In this document: piece after piece, positions 34,922-43,738 of the stretch | Position numbering within the stretch: position 1 is the first letter of the stretch | How the letters are laid out: each line of letters opens with the position of its first letter | Assembly (NCBI RefSeq): GCF_000519325.1 | Contig: NZ_KI912613.1 | Location: 3,029,432-3,093,431, forward strand | DNA length: 64,000 bases | Origin: Patulibacter minatonensis DSM 18081 | GTDB lineage: Bacteria > Actinomycetota > Thermoleophilia > Solirubrobacterales > Solirubrobacteraceae | Reading direction: 5' to 3' | Program-made: the position numbers and the translations under genes | Notes under the pieces: generated by a model | What the model was told of the DNA's origin: nothing | Databases searched by the model: none | The model's input: the letters and a program-made list of their open reading frames with translations, nothing else

Positions 34922-35344
34922 TCAGTGGAAGGGCGTGATCATGCCCAGGGCCGCGCACGCCGCGTCGGCGGCGTCGTGCATCGTCCGCTCCGTCGTGCCG
35001 CAGTACGCGCCGATCGCGTCGTCCGAGACGATCCGGGTGACGAGCCGCTCTCCGCGGCGGAGCACGGGGATGCCGGAGCGCAGGACGTTCTCGATGTCGG
35101 TCAGGCGGCCGGCCGCGGCGCGGATCTGCATCTTGTGGGCGCGCTGCGGGGCGGTGTCGCAGTGGCGCAGGTGATCGGCGTCGAGCAGGAGCGCGTGGAT
35201 CCGGTCGGCGAGTGCGATCCGCTGGCGCGGGTCGAGCTCGCCGGGGACGCGGTCGACGGCCTGCACCCGCGGGCGGGGCTGCGTGAGCAGCAGGCGCTCG
35301 AGCGCGTCGTCGTCGTCGATGAGGAGCGGGGCGGTCGTGCTCAT
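34922..35344 (-). CDS. Hypothetical protein
   Basis: A 140-residue soluble protein I do not recognise. It is mainly helical, with Arg/Leu-rich stretches (VPGELDPRQRIALADRIHAL; GRLTDIENVLRSGIPVLRRG) and a C-terminal DAIGAYCGTTERTMHDAADA segment that has some helix-turn-helix character. ATG 35344 is favoured over an upstream in-frame start at 35371 because a CATCCT box lies six bases ahead. No signal peptide or membrane segment is present. It stands alone between the kdp operon and the haemoglobin gene. Confidence 0.6.
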   Translation of the reverse strand: MSTTAPLLIDDDDALERLLLTQPRPRVQAVDRVPGELDPRQRIALADRIHALLLDADHLRHCDTAPQRAHKMQIRAAAGRLTDIENVLRSGIPVLRRGERLVTRIVSDDAIGAYCGTTERTMHDAADAACAALGMITPFH

Positions 35345-35432
35345 GGACCGAGGATGCGCCGGGGGTCGCACGGACCGGGTCGAGATCGGGCCGGTCGCTG
35401 TGAAGGACCCGTCAAGAGCGGTTCGGCCCGCC

Positions 35433-35448
35433 CCGGCACGCGTGCCGG
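35433..35448. terminator. 16-bp palindrome after the haemoglobin gene
   Basis: CCGGCACGCGTGCCGG is a perfect palindrome ten bases past the haemoglobin stop on the minus strand. It probably ends the leftward haemoglobin operon. Confidence 0.5.
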
Positions 35449-35458
35449 CCCCGGAGCC

Positions 35459-36028
35459 TCAGTCGCCGGGCACGTACGGAGGCGCCTCGCCCCAGCCCCA
35501 CCGCGGCACCGGGGCCTCCGGCGGCGGGGTCGCGCCGGGCCGGGAGTTCTGGACGGCGAGGCGCGAGCCCCACTCGACGTAGGCGAGGAAGGCCGAGCGG
35601 AACTCGGGGTCGTCGGGCAGGCCGGCGGCGTCGGCGGCCTGCCCGATCGCCTGGACCCAGCGGGCGCGCTGCGTCTCGGTGAGCCCGAGGCCCAGGTGCT
35701 TGCCGAGCATGTGCGGATAGCCGCCGTGGTGCTCGGTGTAGACCGGAGGGCCGCCGAAGACCTCGCCCAGCCACGCGGCGACGTGCCGGGCGTGGTGGGC
35801 GTCCATCCCGCGGAAGACGGGTTCGAGGATCGGGTCCGGATCGCCGAGGATGCGGTCGTAGAAGACCGTCGTCAGCCGCTCGAGCGCCTCGGCTCCGCCG
35901 GCCCAGGCGTACAACGTCGGCGGGGCGTCCATCGCCGCATCGTGGCGGCCGGTGGCCCGGGGCGCAACCACCTCGTCGAGGACCGTCCCCGCGCGGGCCG
36001 ACGGCGGGCGCGGGAGGACCCGCGTCAC
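35459..36028 (-). CDS. Group II truncated haemoglobin
   Basis: A globin whose core starts TLYAWAGGAEALERLTTVFY. The B10 Tyr lies in TVFYDRIL, a His-rich region HHARHVAAWLGEVFGG holds the proximal-side helix, and ARWVQAIGQA gives the Trp G8 typical of group II. These proteins bind oxygen and detoxify nitric oxide or peroxides. From ATG 36028 the protein has 189 residues and its start overlaps the upstream stop (ATGA). From the inner ATG at 35932 it would have 157, nearer the family size. The first 32 residues are unconserved. Confidence 0.88.
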   Translation of the reverse strand: MTRVLPRPPSARAGTVLDEVVAPRATGRHDAAMDAPPTLYAWAGGAEALERLTTVFYDRILGDPDPILEPVFRGMDAHHARHVAAWLGEVFGGPPVYTEHHGGYPHMLGKHLGLGLTETQRARWVQAIGQAADAAGLPDDPEFRSAFLAYVEWGSRLAVQNSRPGATPPPEAPVPRWGWGEAPPYVPGD

Positions 36029-37074
36029 CCTGCGGGGGCGCAGCGGGCGAACAGTCGCGCGACCTGCTCGGCGTCCGGTCCGACGTCGCCGGGCAGCGGC
36101 CGCCGGGCCAGGAACGTCCCGGCGGCCGGGCCGTCGAACGAGAAGGCGGAGAGGAAGAGGGTCGCGGCCCCGCCCCCGCCGGCGGGCGCCACCTCGACGC
36201 CGGGCACCCCGACCGACGTCGCGGTCGGGACGTCGTCACCACCGCAGACGGTGACCGGGTCCGCGCGCGGCGCCGGGCCGCGATCGAGGAGCACGAGGCG
36301 CCAGGTCGAGAAGTCGCCCTTGCGTCGCTGGGCCTCGATCAGCATCCACTCGCGTCCGCCGGCGCGGAACGAGGTGCGCCTGCCGTGGCTCGCGGGGAAC
36401 CCTGCGTCGGTCAGGGTCGCGTCGAGCGCCTCGTCCGGCTCCGCCGTCCAGCGGCGGAACGCCCGCAGGGTGCCGACGCCCTGCCGGTCGATGCCCTTCG
36501 CCCCCGCGTTGAAGTGGAAGCGGAGCGTGATCGTCGAGGCGTCGGGCGAGCCCGCCCAGTCGACGTCCTCGATCGACGGGGTCCCCTCGTTGTTGGCCGA
36601 GAGCGTCGCCGGCAGCACCCGCTGGGTCGACCAGGTGTTGCTCAGGAGCCGCGCCCGGTCGGCGTAGGCACGCACGCGGATCCTGCTGATCGCGTTGCCC
36701 TTCACCACGCGGAGGTAGTCCTCGTAGGCCAGCAGGAACCCGCCGTCCGGTGTGCGCCGGAGGACCGGCATGTTGCCGCCGTCGGCGTCGAGCTGGGCGA
36801 CGTTCCTCCAGTGCAGCAGGTCCTTCGAGGTCGCCACGCCGACCGCGAAGTCCGCGGGGCCCTTCCCGGTCTGCCAGTGGTAGACGCCGAGCCACCCGTC
36901 GCCCTCGGGGTCCGGGACGACGGAGAGGCCGGTCAGCTGGTGCCCCAGCTGGTCGGTGGCGTGGGTCCGGGTGCGCCTGCCGTCGTCCGACCCGCGGGGG
37001 AGCAGTACGACGACGAGGAGGACGATCGCGAGGAGCGCGACCGCACCGGCCGCGAGGAGCCGGGGGCGCGCCAC
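36025..37074 (-). CDS. Membrane-anchored beta-propeller-like protein
   Basis: A 349-residue protein with one N-terminal membrane helix (LLAAGAVALLAIVLLVVVLL) and an extracytoplasmic domain. Repeated motifs such as DGWLGVYHWQTGKGPADFAV, LLHWRNVAQLDADGGNMPVL and PDGGFLLAYEDYL look like blades of a five-bladed propeller as in glycoside hydrolase family 43/62-like proteins. Clear catalytic carboxylates cannot be assigned by eye, so a sugar-binding role is equally possible. GTG 37074 is the start. It is translationally coupled to the downstream haemoglobin gene, an odd pairing. Confidence 0.6.
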   Translation of the reverse strand: MARPRLLAAGAVALLAIVLLVVVLLPRGSDDGRRTRTHATDQLGHQLTGLSVVPDPEGDGWLGVYHWQTGKGPADFAVGVATSKDLLHWRNVAQLDADGGNMPVLRRTPDGGFLLAYEDYLRVVKGNAISRIRVRAYADRARLLSNTWSTQRVLPATLSANNEGTPSIEDVDWAGSPDASTITLRFHFNAGAKGIDRQGVGTLRAFRRWTAEPDEALDATLTDAGFPASHGRRTSFRAGGREWMLIEAQRRKGDFSTWRLVLLDRGPAPRADPVTVCGGDDVPTATSVGVPGVEVAPAGGGGAATLFLSAFSFDGPAAGTFLARRPLPGDVGPDAEQVARLFARCAPAG

Positions 37075-37210
37075 GGCGGAGGACGATGACCGGTGGGGCG
37101 GACGTGGTCAACCGGGCCACGCCGATCGCCCCGGATCCGTCCCGCGGGCCGTCCGGGCACGTCCCGGCGCCCCGATCCCCCCGCAGCGCCTGCCGGCCAC
37201 GCCGCCCGGG

Positions 37211-37216
37211 TACTGT
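37211..37216 (+). promoter_or_regulatory. -10 box TACTGT of the ABC operon
   Basis: TACTGT, six bases, then GTG 37223. Leaderless-type start. Confidence 0.5.
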
Positions 37217-37222
37217 GCGCCC

Positions 37223-38230
37223 GTGGCAAGAACGTCGACCTCATCGCACCCAGCCGTCGCCGTCCGCGGGCTCGAGCGGGCGTTCAAGGGCGGCATCAAG
37301 GCCGTCGACGGGCTCGACCTCGAGGTGCGGGAGGGGGAGATCTACGGGTTCCTCGGACCGAACGGCGCCGGCAAGACGACGACCGTCCGGATGCTCGTGA
37401 CGCTCCTGCGACCGACGGCCGGGCAGGCCCTCGTCGCCGGCCACGACGTGGTCACCGAGGCCGACGCCGTGCGCCGGAACATCGGCGTGGCGCTCCAGGA
37501 GGCCGCGATCGACCCTCTGATGACCGGCCGCGAGCTGCTCCGCATGCAGGGGGCGCTCCACGGGATGCGCGGCGGCGAGGCCCGCCGACGCTCGGAGGAC
37601 CTGCTCGAGCGGGTCGGCCTGACCGACGCCGGCGACCGTCGGGTCGGCCAGTACTCGGGCGGGATGCGCCGGCGGCTCGACCTGGCGATGGCGCTCGTCC
37701 ACCGCCCCAAGGTGCTGTTCCTCGACGAGCCGACCACCGGCCTCGACCCGACGAGCCGGAACGCGCTGTGGCGCGAGGTCCGCGGCCTCAACGCCGACGG
37801 GACCACCGTCTTCCTGACGACGCAGTACCTGGAGGAGGCCGAGCAGCTCGCCGACCGCGTCGGCATCATCGCCGGCGGGTCGCTCGTCGCCGAGGGCACG
37901 CCCGGGGAGCTCAAGGCCCGCGTCGGCGAGCCCACGCTCAACGTCCACCTCGCGGAGGGCGCGGACGTCCCGGCCGCCCGCGAGGCGCTCGCCGCCGTCG
38001 GGCCGCTGGTCGAGAACCAGGACGGCGGGTGCGTCGCCATCCGGGCCGCCCGCGGGCAGGCCACCGTGCCGGTCGCCGTCCGCGTGCTCGACGACGCCGG
38101 GATCGCAGTCGAGTCGCTCGAGGTCGTCAGCCCGACGCTCGACGACGTCTTCGCCGCGGTCACCGGCTCGACGCTCGAGGGCGCCGCGCAGTCGCGCGAT
38201 CCCGACGCGTCCGCGGAGGCCGTCGCGTGA
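37223..38230 (+). CDS. ABC exporter ATP-binding protein, DrrA type
   Basis: A 335-residue ABC ATPase. Walker A GPNGAGKTTTVRM is at about 46, the signature YSGGMRRRLDLAMAL near 144 and Walker B VLFLDEPTTGLDP near 163, and the C-terminal extension is typical of daunorubicin-resistance-type (DrrA/CcmA) exporters. Two ABC-2 permease genes follow, so it powers an efflux pump for a lipid or hydrophobic compound. The gene is divergent from the propeller-haemoglobin operon. Confidence 0.92.
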   Translation: MARTSTSSHPAVAVRGLERAFKGGIKAVDGLDLEVREGEIYGFLGPNGAGKTTTVRMLVTLLRPTAGQALVAGHDVVTEADAVRRNIGVALQEAAIDPLMTGRELLRMQGALHGMRGGEARRRSEDLLERVGLTDAGDRRVGQYSGGMRRRLDLAMALVHRPKVLFLDEPTTGLDPTSRNALWREVRGLNADGTTVFLTTQYLEEAEQLADRVGIIAGGSLVAEGTPGELKARVGEPTLNVHLAEGADVPAAREALAAVGPLVENQDGGCVAIRAARGQATVPVAVRVLDDAGIAVESLEVVSPTLDDVFAAVTGSTLEGAAQSRDPDASAEAVA

Positions 38231-38246
38231 GCGCCCGATCGAGCCG

Positions 38247-39065
38247 GTGTCCACGGCGCTCCATGGCGGTGTCCTCGTGATCGCGGTCGCGGCACGGGAG
38301 GCACGGGTCGTCGCCGCCCTCGGCCGACGGGCGCTGAGCGTCCAGTTCCGCCGCGCGCAGCTCCTGATGCCGACCTTCGTCCTGCCGCTCCTGCTGCTCG
38401 CGGTGATCGCCTCGGGCACCAGCGCCGGACGCAACCTGAAGGACTTCCCGGACGTCTCCTCCTACCTCGGCTTCGTCGTCGCGGGCACGCTGCTGCAGGG
38501 CGCGCTGCTCGCGGGGCTGACGGCCGGGATCGCCCTGGCGTCCGACATCGAGGGCGGGTTCTTCGACCGGCTGCTCGCGGCGCCGGTGCGCCGGTCGAGC
38601 CTCGTCTTCGGGCGGCTCGCGGGCACGCTCGGACTGGCGGTGCTGCAGATGACGTGGTTCCTGCTGGTCGCCCTCCTGTTCGGTGCCTCCTACCCCGGCG
38701 GGGTCCTCGGCGCGGCCGGGGCCGCGGTGCTCGCCGCGCTGACCGCCGTCGGCATCGGCGGCCTCGCGTGCGCGATCGCGATCCGCACCGGCTCGATGAA
38801 CCTCATGCAGTCGATCTTCCCGCTCGTGTTCGTCCTCCTCTTCACGGCGCCGGCGTTCTTCCCGCGCGACCTCCTGACCCCGACGCTGCACGACCTCTCG
38901 GCGTACAACCCGCTGACGTACGTCGTCGAGGGTGCGCGCGGGCTGCTGCAGGACGACGCGGGCCTCGGCGACCCGTGGCTCGGGCTCGCGGCCGCGGTCG
39001 GGCTCGCGATCTTCTCGACGGCGCTCGCCACCCTCGCCCTCCGCGACCGGGCACGGCGCACGTGA
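38247..39065 (+). CDS. ABC-2 type permease (first)
   Basis: A 272-residue membrane protein with six helices of the ABC2_membrane family, for example MPTFVLPLLLLAVIA near 41 and GSMNLMQSIFPLVFVLLFTA near 185. The conserved motif FDRLLAAPVRRSSLVFGRL lies near 110 and the C-terminal YNPLTYVVEGARGLL near 222. GTG 38247 is used; GTG 38277 is an alternative. It starts 16 bases after the ATPase and overlaps the second permease by four bases. The two permeases probably form the heterodimeric channel. Confidence 0.9.
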   Translation: MSTALHGGVLVIAVAAREARVVAALGRRALSVQFRRAQLLMPTFVLPLLLLAVIASGTSAGRNLKDFPDVSSYLGFVVAGTLLQGALLAGLTAGIALASDIEGGFFDRLLAAPVRRSSLVFGRLAGTLGLAVLQMTWFLLVALLFGASYPGGVLGAAGAAVLAALTAVGIGGLACAIAIRTGSMNLMQSIFPLVFVLLFTAPAFFPRDLLTPTLHDLSAYNPLTYVVEGARGLLQDDAGLGDPWLGLAAAVGLAIFSTALATLALRDRARRT

Positions 39066-39850
39066 GCTCCCGCACGAACTCGCCGGCCGGGCCGGTCGCG
39101 TGGGCGTTCTGGATGCGGTCCTTGGGCGAGGTCACGCGCGTGCGGGGCGCGCTGATCGGCACGTCCATCGCGCCGCTGATCTTCCTGCTCGGCACCAGCG
39201 GCCAGTTCGGCAAGCTCGTCGGGCTCCCGGGGTTCCCGACCGACTCCTACCTGTCGTGGATCGTCCCGCTGTGCTGCCTGCAGGGCGCAGGGTTCGCCGG
39301 GGCCGCCGCGGGCGCCAACCTCGCACGCGACATCGAGCAGGGGTGGTTCGACCGCCTGCTGGTCGCCCCGGTCGCCCGGCCGCTCCTGGTGCTCGGGCCG
39401 GTGCTCGGCGCGATCACCCGCTCGATGATCCCGGTGACGCTCGTGCTCGTCGTCGGGGTGCTGATCGGGGCCGACGTCACCGGCGGCGTCGGCGGCATCG
39501 TCGCGCTCTACGCGGCGTCGGCCGGATTCTGCACCGTCGCGGCGCTCTGGGGGATCGCGATGGCCGTGCACTTCCGCACGCAGCAGGCCGGTCCGCTGAT
39601 GCAGATGGGCGTCTTCCTGGGGGTCTTCCTCTCGACCGCCTACACGCCGCAGCCCCTGCTCAAGGGGTGGCTGGAGGACGTCGCGCGGATCAACCCGGTC
39701 TCGCACGTCCTCGAGCTCGGCCGCCAGGCGACCGTCTCGGGGATCGACGCGAGCCTCGCCCACACGTGGCCCGGCCTCGCCTCGCTCGCGGGGATGGGCC
39801 TGGTCTTCGGCGCGCTCGCGCTCTTCGGGCTTCGCCGGATGGGTCGCTGA
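39062..39850 (+). CDS. ABC-2 type permease (second)
   Basis: A 262-residue six-helix permease, a homologue of its upstream neighbour: FDRLLVAPVARPLLVLGPVL near 98, and INPVSHVLELGRQ in the C-terminal third. GTG 39062 overlaps the previous stop (GTGA). Together with the ATPase it completes a DrrAB-like exporter with two distinct membrane halves. The substrate is not evident. Confidence 0.9.
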   Translation: MSSRTNSPAGPVAWAFWMRSLGEVTRVRGALIGTSIAPLIFLLGTSGQFGKLVGLPGFPTDSYLSWIVPLCCLQGAGFAGAAAGANLARDIEQGWFDRLLVAPVARPLLVLGPVLGAITRSMIPVTLVLVVGVLIGADVTGGVGGIVALYAASAGFCTVAALWGIAMAVHFRTQQAGPLMQMGVFLGVFLSTAYTPQPLLKGWLEDVARINPVSHVLELGRQATVSGIDASLAHTWPGLASLAGMGLVFGALALFGLRRMGR

Positions 39851-39966
39851 CGGTCCGGGACATCGATCCCCACCCGAGGGCGTACGGTGGTAGCCTCCAT
39901 GCGCTAACAGTGTGAGCCAGTTCGGCGACGAGGCCCCGTCGTCGCCGGGACGTGTGAGGAGTACCG

Positions 39967-40326
39967 ATGAACCACCATCTGACCGGGGCGATGGTCCGCG
40001 CCCGCCACGACGATCTCGACCGGGCGGCGGACGCGAGGCTGCGCCGCACGGAGGCGCGGGAGGTCCGCGGGGCGGCGCCGCCGTCCGCCGTCCCGCGGGC
40101 CGGCGTCGCCGACCGTCCGGGCGTGCTGGAGCGCCTGCGGCTCCGCCGTCGTCGGGCGACGGACCCGGTCCGCGGCGCGGGGGTGGCCGCCGCGGGGGCG
40201 GTCTCGAGCGCGGTCGCCGCGGTGGGGGACGCCGCGGGCGCCGTGCCCGACGCGGTCGAGGGCGTCGTGGCGACCGTCTCCGCGGCGGTCGACGGCGCCG
40301 AGCGGGCGCCCGACGTCGCGACGTAG
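39967..40326 (+). CDS. Hypothetical small basic-to-alanine-rich protein
   Basis: A 119-residue protein with a good ribosome-binding site (GAGGAG, seven bases before ATG 39967). The first half is Arg-rich (VRARHDDLDRAADARLRRTE), the second is Ala/Val-rich and low in complexity (GAVSSAVAAVGDAAGAVPDA). I do not recognise a family. Actinobacterial proteins starting MNxxLxxxMxRxRxxDLxRxA are often small, single and of unknown role. A TACGGT box lies about 80 bases upstream. Confidence 0.55.
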   Translation: MNHHLTGAMVRARHDDLDRAADARLRRTEAREVRGAAPPSAVPRAGVADRPGVLERLRLRRRRATDPVRGAGVAAAGAVSSAVAAVGDAAGAVPDAVEGVVATVSAAVDGAERAPDVAT

Positions 40327-40407
40327 CGCGGCCGGCCTGGTGCCGCCGGAGGCGGCGTCCGCCCGGACGCGGTCTCCGGTCGGTCGCCCGCGGGCGGCGG
40401 CCTCCGG

Positions 40408-41322
40408 TCAGGCGCCCGTGCCCGCGAAGTAGTGCCCCGCGCCGAGGTCCGCGAGCAGCCCCGGCCCGGTCGGGTGCCAGTCGAGCAGGTCCTGCGTGCG
40501 GGAGGCGGAGACGACGTTGTCCATGCCGACGAACGGCGCGAGGAAGCCGAAGTGCCCGGCGTCCTCGGGGGCGATTCCCGCCGTCGGCAGGTCGAGCCCC
40601 CGCCCGATCGCCTCCGCGATCTCGCGGGTCGGGACCCCGGTGTCGTCGACCGCGTGCAGCCGGGTGCCGGCGGGGGCGGACTCGAGCGCCAGGCGGTAGA
40701 TCCGCGCGGCGTCGAGGGTGTGGACGGCGGGCCAGCGGTTGGCGCCGTCCCCGAGGTACCCGGCCACGCCGGTGTCGCGGGCGATCCCGGTCAGCGTCGG
40801 GAGGAAGCCGTGGAGGTCGAGGTCGCTGTGGACGAGCGGCGGCAGCCGGACGACCGACGAGCGCACGCCGCGATCGGCCAGCGCCACCACGGCGTTCTCC
40901 GCATCGATCCGCGGTCCCGCCTCGCCCGCGTCCTCCTCGGTCCCGGCTCGGCCCGTGATCCCGGCGAACGCCAGCATCAGCGTCCCCGAGGTGCTGACGA
41001 ACGGCTTGCCGGAACCCTCGAGCGCGTCGCCGACCGCGAGGATCGCCCGGAGGTCGGAGGCGACGGCGCCCTCGAAGTCGCCGGACTGCATCGCGTCGTG
41101 GCGGAACGCGAGGTGCAGCACGCCGTCAGCGGACGCGGCGGCGCCGCGCAGCCCGTCGAGATCGTCGAGGTCGCCGCGCAGCGCCGTGGCGCCGGCGGCG
41201 TCGAGCCGGGCGGCGGACGCGTCCGAGCGGGCGAGCCCGACGACCTCGTGGCCGGCGGCGAGCAGCTCGGGGACGACGGCGGAGCCGATGTGGCCGGACG
41301 CACCGGTGATGAAGACGCGCAT
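40408..41322 (-). CDS. NAD-dependent epimerase/dehydratase family protein
   Basis: A 304-residue extended-SDR protein starting MRVFITGASGHIGSAVVPEL behind a strong AGGAGG. The Rossmann motif TGASGHIG is complete, DLDDLDGL follows near 53, and a later VRLPPLVHSDLDLHGFLP is the usual substrate domain. The classical YxxxK is not obvious: the segment after TSGTLMLAFAG has none. It may be an NmrA/atypical-SDR sensor or a divergent epimerase. It is divergent from a TetR gene, and twin operators between them make it the likely regulated target. Confidence 0.82.
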   Translation of the reverse strand: MRVFITGASGHIGSAVVPELLAAGHEVVGLARSDASAARLDAAGATALRGDLDDLDGLRGAAASADGVLHLAFRHDAMQSGDFEGAVASDLRAILAVGDALEGSGKPFVSTSGTLMLAFAGITGRAGTEEDAGEAGPRIDAENAVVALADRGVRSSVVRLPPLVHSDLDLHGFLPTLTGIARDTGVAGYLGDGANRWPAVHTLDAARIYRLALESAPAGTRLHAVDDTGVPTREIAEAIGRGLDLPTAGIAPEDAGHFGFLAPFVGMDNVVSASRTQDLLDWHPTGPGLLADLGAGHYFAGTGA

Positions 41323-41374
41323 GGGAGACCTCCTGGGGAACGGGAGCCGGTCGTGCTGTGGCCGACGGACCCGT

Positions 41375-41423
41375 GATGGCACTTGGTGTCATCACCGTAG
41401 CACCGATGGCACTCGGTGTCATC
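41375..41423. promoter_or_regulatory. Twin TetR-type operators
   Basis: GATGGCACTTGGTGTCATC (41375-41393) and GATGGCACTCGGTGTCATC (41405-41423) differ at one base and start 30 bases apart. Each is a near-perfect dyad (GATGnCAC...GTGnCATC). They cover the gap between the epimerase and TetR genes, next to the TetR -10 box. Confidence 0.8.
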
Positions 41424-41426
41424 GGG

Positions 41427-41432
41427 TAGGCT
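41427..41432 (+). promoter_or_regulatory. -10 box TAGGCT of the TetR gene
   Basis: TAGGCT, six bases, then GTG 41439; the box lies four bases after the second operator, so bound repressor would block it. Confidence 0.55.
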
Positions 41433-41438
41433 CGCCGG

Positions 41439-41999
41439 GTGGCGCGATGGCAGCCAGACGCCTGCGGGCGGATCCAGGAGGCCGCGTACGCGCTCTACGC
41501 GGAGCGCGGCTACGACGCGACGACGATCAGCGACATCGCCGAGCGCGCCGGGCTGACGAAGCGCACGTACTTCCGGCACTTCCCGGACAAGCGCGAGGTC
41601 CTCTTCTGGGGGTCCGAGGCCCTGGAGGAGCTGTTCGTCGGCGGGGTGACGGACGCGCCGCCGTCGGCCTCGCCGCTCGCGGCGATCGGCATCGCGCTCG
41701 ACGCGGTGGGGGAGATGTTCGCGGAGCGCCGCGAGTTCGCCACGGTGCGGCACGGGATCATCCAGGCGACGCCGGAGCTGCAGGAGCGCGAGCGGATCAA
41801 ACTCGCCCGCCTGGCGGAGTCCGTGGCCGTCGCCCTCCGCGGCCGCGGGGTCGGCGACCCCGCGGCGATCCTCGCGGCCGAGGCCGGGATGGCCGTGTTC
41901 CACGTCGCCTTCGCGCGCTGGATCGCGGACGCCGACCGGTCGCTGCAGGACCTCGCGCGCGAGGCGCTGGCGGAGCTGCGGGCGATCGCGTCGGCCTGA
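41439..41999 (+). CDS. TetR/AcrR-family repressor
   Basis: A 186-residue regulator. The N-terminal HTH is classical: RIQEAAYALYAERGYDATTI, then SDIAERAGLTKRTYFRHFPD and KREVLFWGSEALEE. The C-terminal domain is helical and ligand-binding. It probably binds the twin operators upstream and controls both itself and the divergent epimerase-like gene. GTG 41439 has a TAGGCT box six bases ahead and no ribosome-binding site. Confidence 0.9.
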   Translation: MARWQPDACGRIQEAAYALYAERGYDATTISDIAERAGLTKRTYFRHFPDKREVLFWGSEALEELFVGGVTDAPPSASPLAAIGIALDAVGEMFAERREFATVRHGIIQATPELQERERIKLARLAESVAVALRGRGVGDPAAILAAEAGMAVFHVAFARWIADADRSLQDLAREALAELRAIASA

Positions 42000-42074
42000 G
42001 TCCGCGGCCCCCGGGACGGCCCGGGCCCGGCGCGGTGCCGCCGGCACCGGGCCGCCGGCACCGCGCCGGATCGC

Positions 42075-43736
42075 TCAGTCCGCGGCCCCCGCCGCGATCG
42101 GCGCGTCGGCCTTCGGGGACCGCGAGCCCGGTCGCCGGCGGGCCGGCGTCGTCGTCGCCGCGGCCGCCGCGTGGTCGGCGACGTCGACGGGATCGGCGGG
42201 GTCGGGCTCGCGGACCGGGAGCCGCAGCAGGTGGAAGCCCGCGCAGACGACGGCCAGGAACACGTAACCCAGGACGGCGTCGCCGTTCGTGAACACGTGG
42301 ACCTTCTCCCCGTGGATCAGGCCGATCGACGACATCAGCGCGCCGAACAGCGCGTAGCCGGCGGCCCAGAGGAACTTCCGGTCGATGAGGAACACGGCGA
42401 CGGCGCCGAGGATCATGCCCGCGAGGACGGCTCCCTCGCCGAGCGTCTTCAGCCCGTCGTAGACCAACCCGGCACCGGCGAGCGCCTGCGGGCCGACGTC
42501 GCCGGCGCTCGTTCCTGCCGCGGCCAGGGCGTTGTCGATCTGCCCGGCGCCCCAGGCCGCGATGTTCGGCACGAGCGCCAGGACGACGGCGGCGTAGTGC
42601 GCCTTCGGGACCTCGCGGAAGCTCTGCGCGCCGATCACGAGGCCGATGTAGAGGAGGACCGGGACGATCGCCGGCACCGGCAGGATCGCGTCGAGCAGCG
42701 GGAACAGCCCGAGCAGGCAGAACAGGAAGATCGCCACGCCCGTGACCAGGGAGTACGAGATTCGCCCGCCGGCCTGCTTCCACCCGGGCTGCCCGACGTA
42801 GACAGCGGGCGGGAACGGGCACCCGAGCGCCGAGCCGACGATCGCGCCGCTGCCGTCCGCGACCAGGATCGCGCGCAGGTTGTAGTCGTCGCCGGCGGTC
42901 GCCGCGCTCTCGACGTTGCTCATCGCCTCGGTGAAGTTGTAGATCCCGAGCGGGATCGCGGTGGCGAGCAGCGGCGAGATGTCCTTCAGCCCGTCGAACA
43001 GCCGGTCGAAGTTCAGCGACGGCAGGCCGACGGCGATCGAGCTCGCGGCGTCGGAGACCTTCGCGGTGTCCATGAAGCCGCCGGTCCACGCGATCGCGGA
43101 GCCGACGAGCAGCGCGGCCAGGCCGATCGGCATGTTGCCCGGCAACCGGACGCCCGAGACGAAGCCGACGAAGATGATCGCGAAGACCGGGAGCGCGACC
43201 CACAGGGTGCTCCACATGTTCGCCGCGGGGTTCATCGCGATGAACGTCACGGAGATCCCGGCGAGCGTCCCGAGCAGCGCGGCGCGCGGGGTGTACTTCC
43301 GCACGGCCGGCCCGACGAACGCCCCGATCAGGATGATGATCCCGATGATGAAGGCCCACGCGAGCCCGGCGGACCACGCCGCGATCGGGTCCTTCGTCGC
43401 GAGGTACGTCGGCAGCATCACGACGAACGTGACGATGAACATGTGGGGCACGCTCGGCCCGTAGGGCATCGCGGTCACGTCGTCGCGCCCGCTCTGCATC
43501 GCCATCCGGCGGGCGAGCCAGAAGTAGAACACGTTGCCGACGAGGAGGCCGATGCCGAGTCCCGGCAGGATCGTGCCGAAGACGTCGTCGGCCGGGATCT
43601 TCACGACGCCGGCGGCCAGGCCCGAGAGGACCAGGACGTTGACGAGCATGTTGATGCCGAACCCGAACGAGGCGTTCAGATCGCCGCGGGTCCAGAAGGG
43701 TGGCGCGGCGGAGGCCGCGGTGCTCGGGGTGCTCAT
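42075..43736 (-). CDS. NCS2-family nucleobase permease
   Basis: A 553-residue transporter with about 12-14 membrane segments of the xanthine/uracil permease superfamily. It starts FWTRGDLNASFGFGINMLVN (akin to the QSxGxN-type N-terminal motif region) and contains NFTEAMSNVESAATAGDDYN near 275, which matches the substrate-site helix. The last 45 residues are a polar Ala/Arg-rich cytoplasmic tail. It starts two bases after the stop of the amidohydrolase gene upstream, so it is in that operon and probably imports a purine, purine breakdown product or related ring compound. Confidence 0.85.
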   Translation of the reverse strand: MSTPSTAASAAPPFWTRGDLNASFGFGINMLVNVLVLSGLAAGVVKIPADDVFGTILPGLGIGLLVGNVFYFWLARRMAMQSGRDDVTAMPYGPSVPHMFIVTFVVMLPTYLATKDPIAAWSAGLAWAFIIGIIILIGAFVGPAVRKYTPRAALLGTLAGISVTFIAMNPAANMWSTLWVALPVFAIIFVGFVSGVRLPGNMPIGLAALLVGSAIAWTGGFMDTAKVSDAASSIAVGLPSLNFDRLFDGLKDISPLLATAIPLGIYNFTEAMSNVESAATAGDDYNLRAILVADGSGAIVGSALGCPFPPAVYVGQPGWKQAGGRISYSLVTGVAIFLFCLLGLFPLLDAILPVPAIVPVLLYIGLVIGAQSFREVPKAHYAAVVLALVPNIAAWGAGQIDNALAAAGTSAGDVGPQALAGAGLVYDGLKTLGEGAVLAGMILGAVAVFLIDRKFLWAAGYALFGALMSSIGLIHGEKVHVFTNGDAVLGYVFLAVVCAGFHLLRLPVREPDPADPVDVADHAAAAATTTPARRRPGSRSPKADAPIAAGAAD

Positions 43737-43738
43737 GG

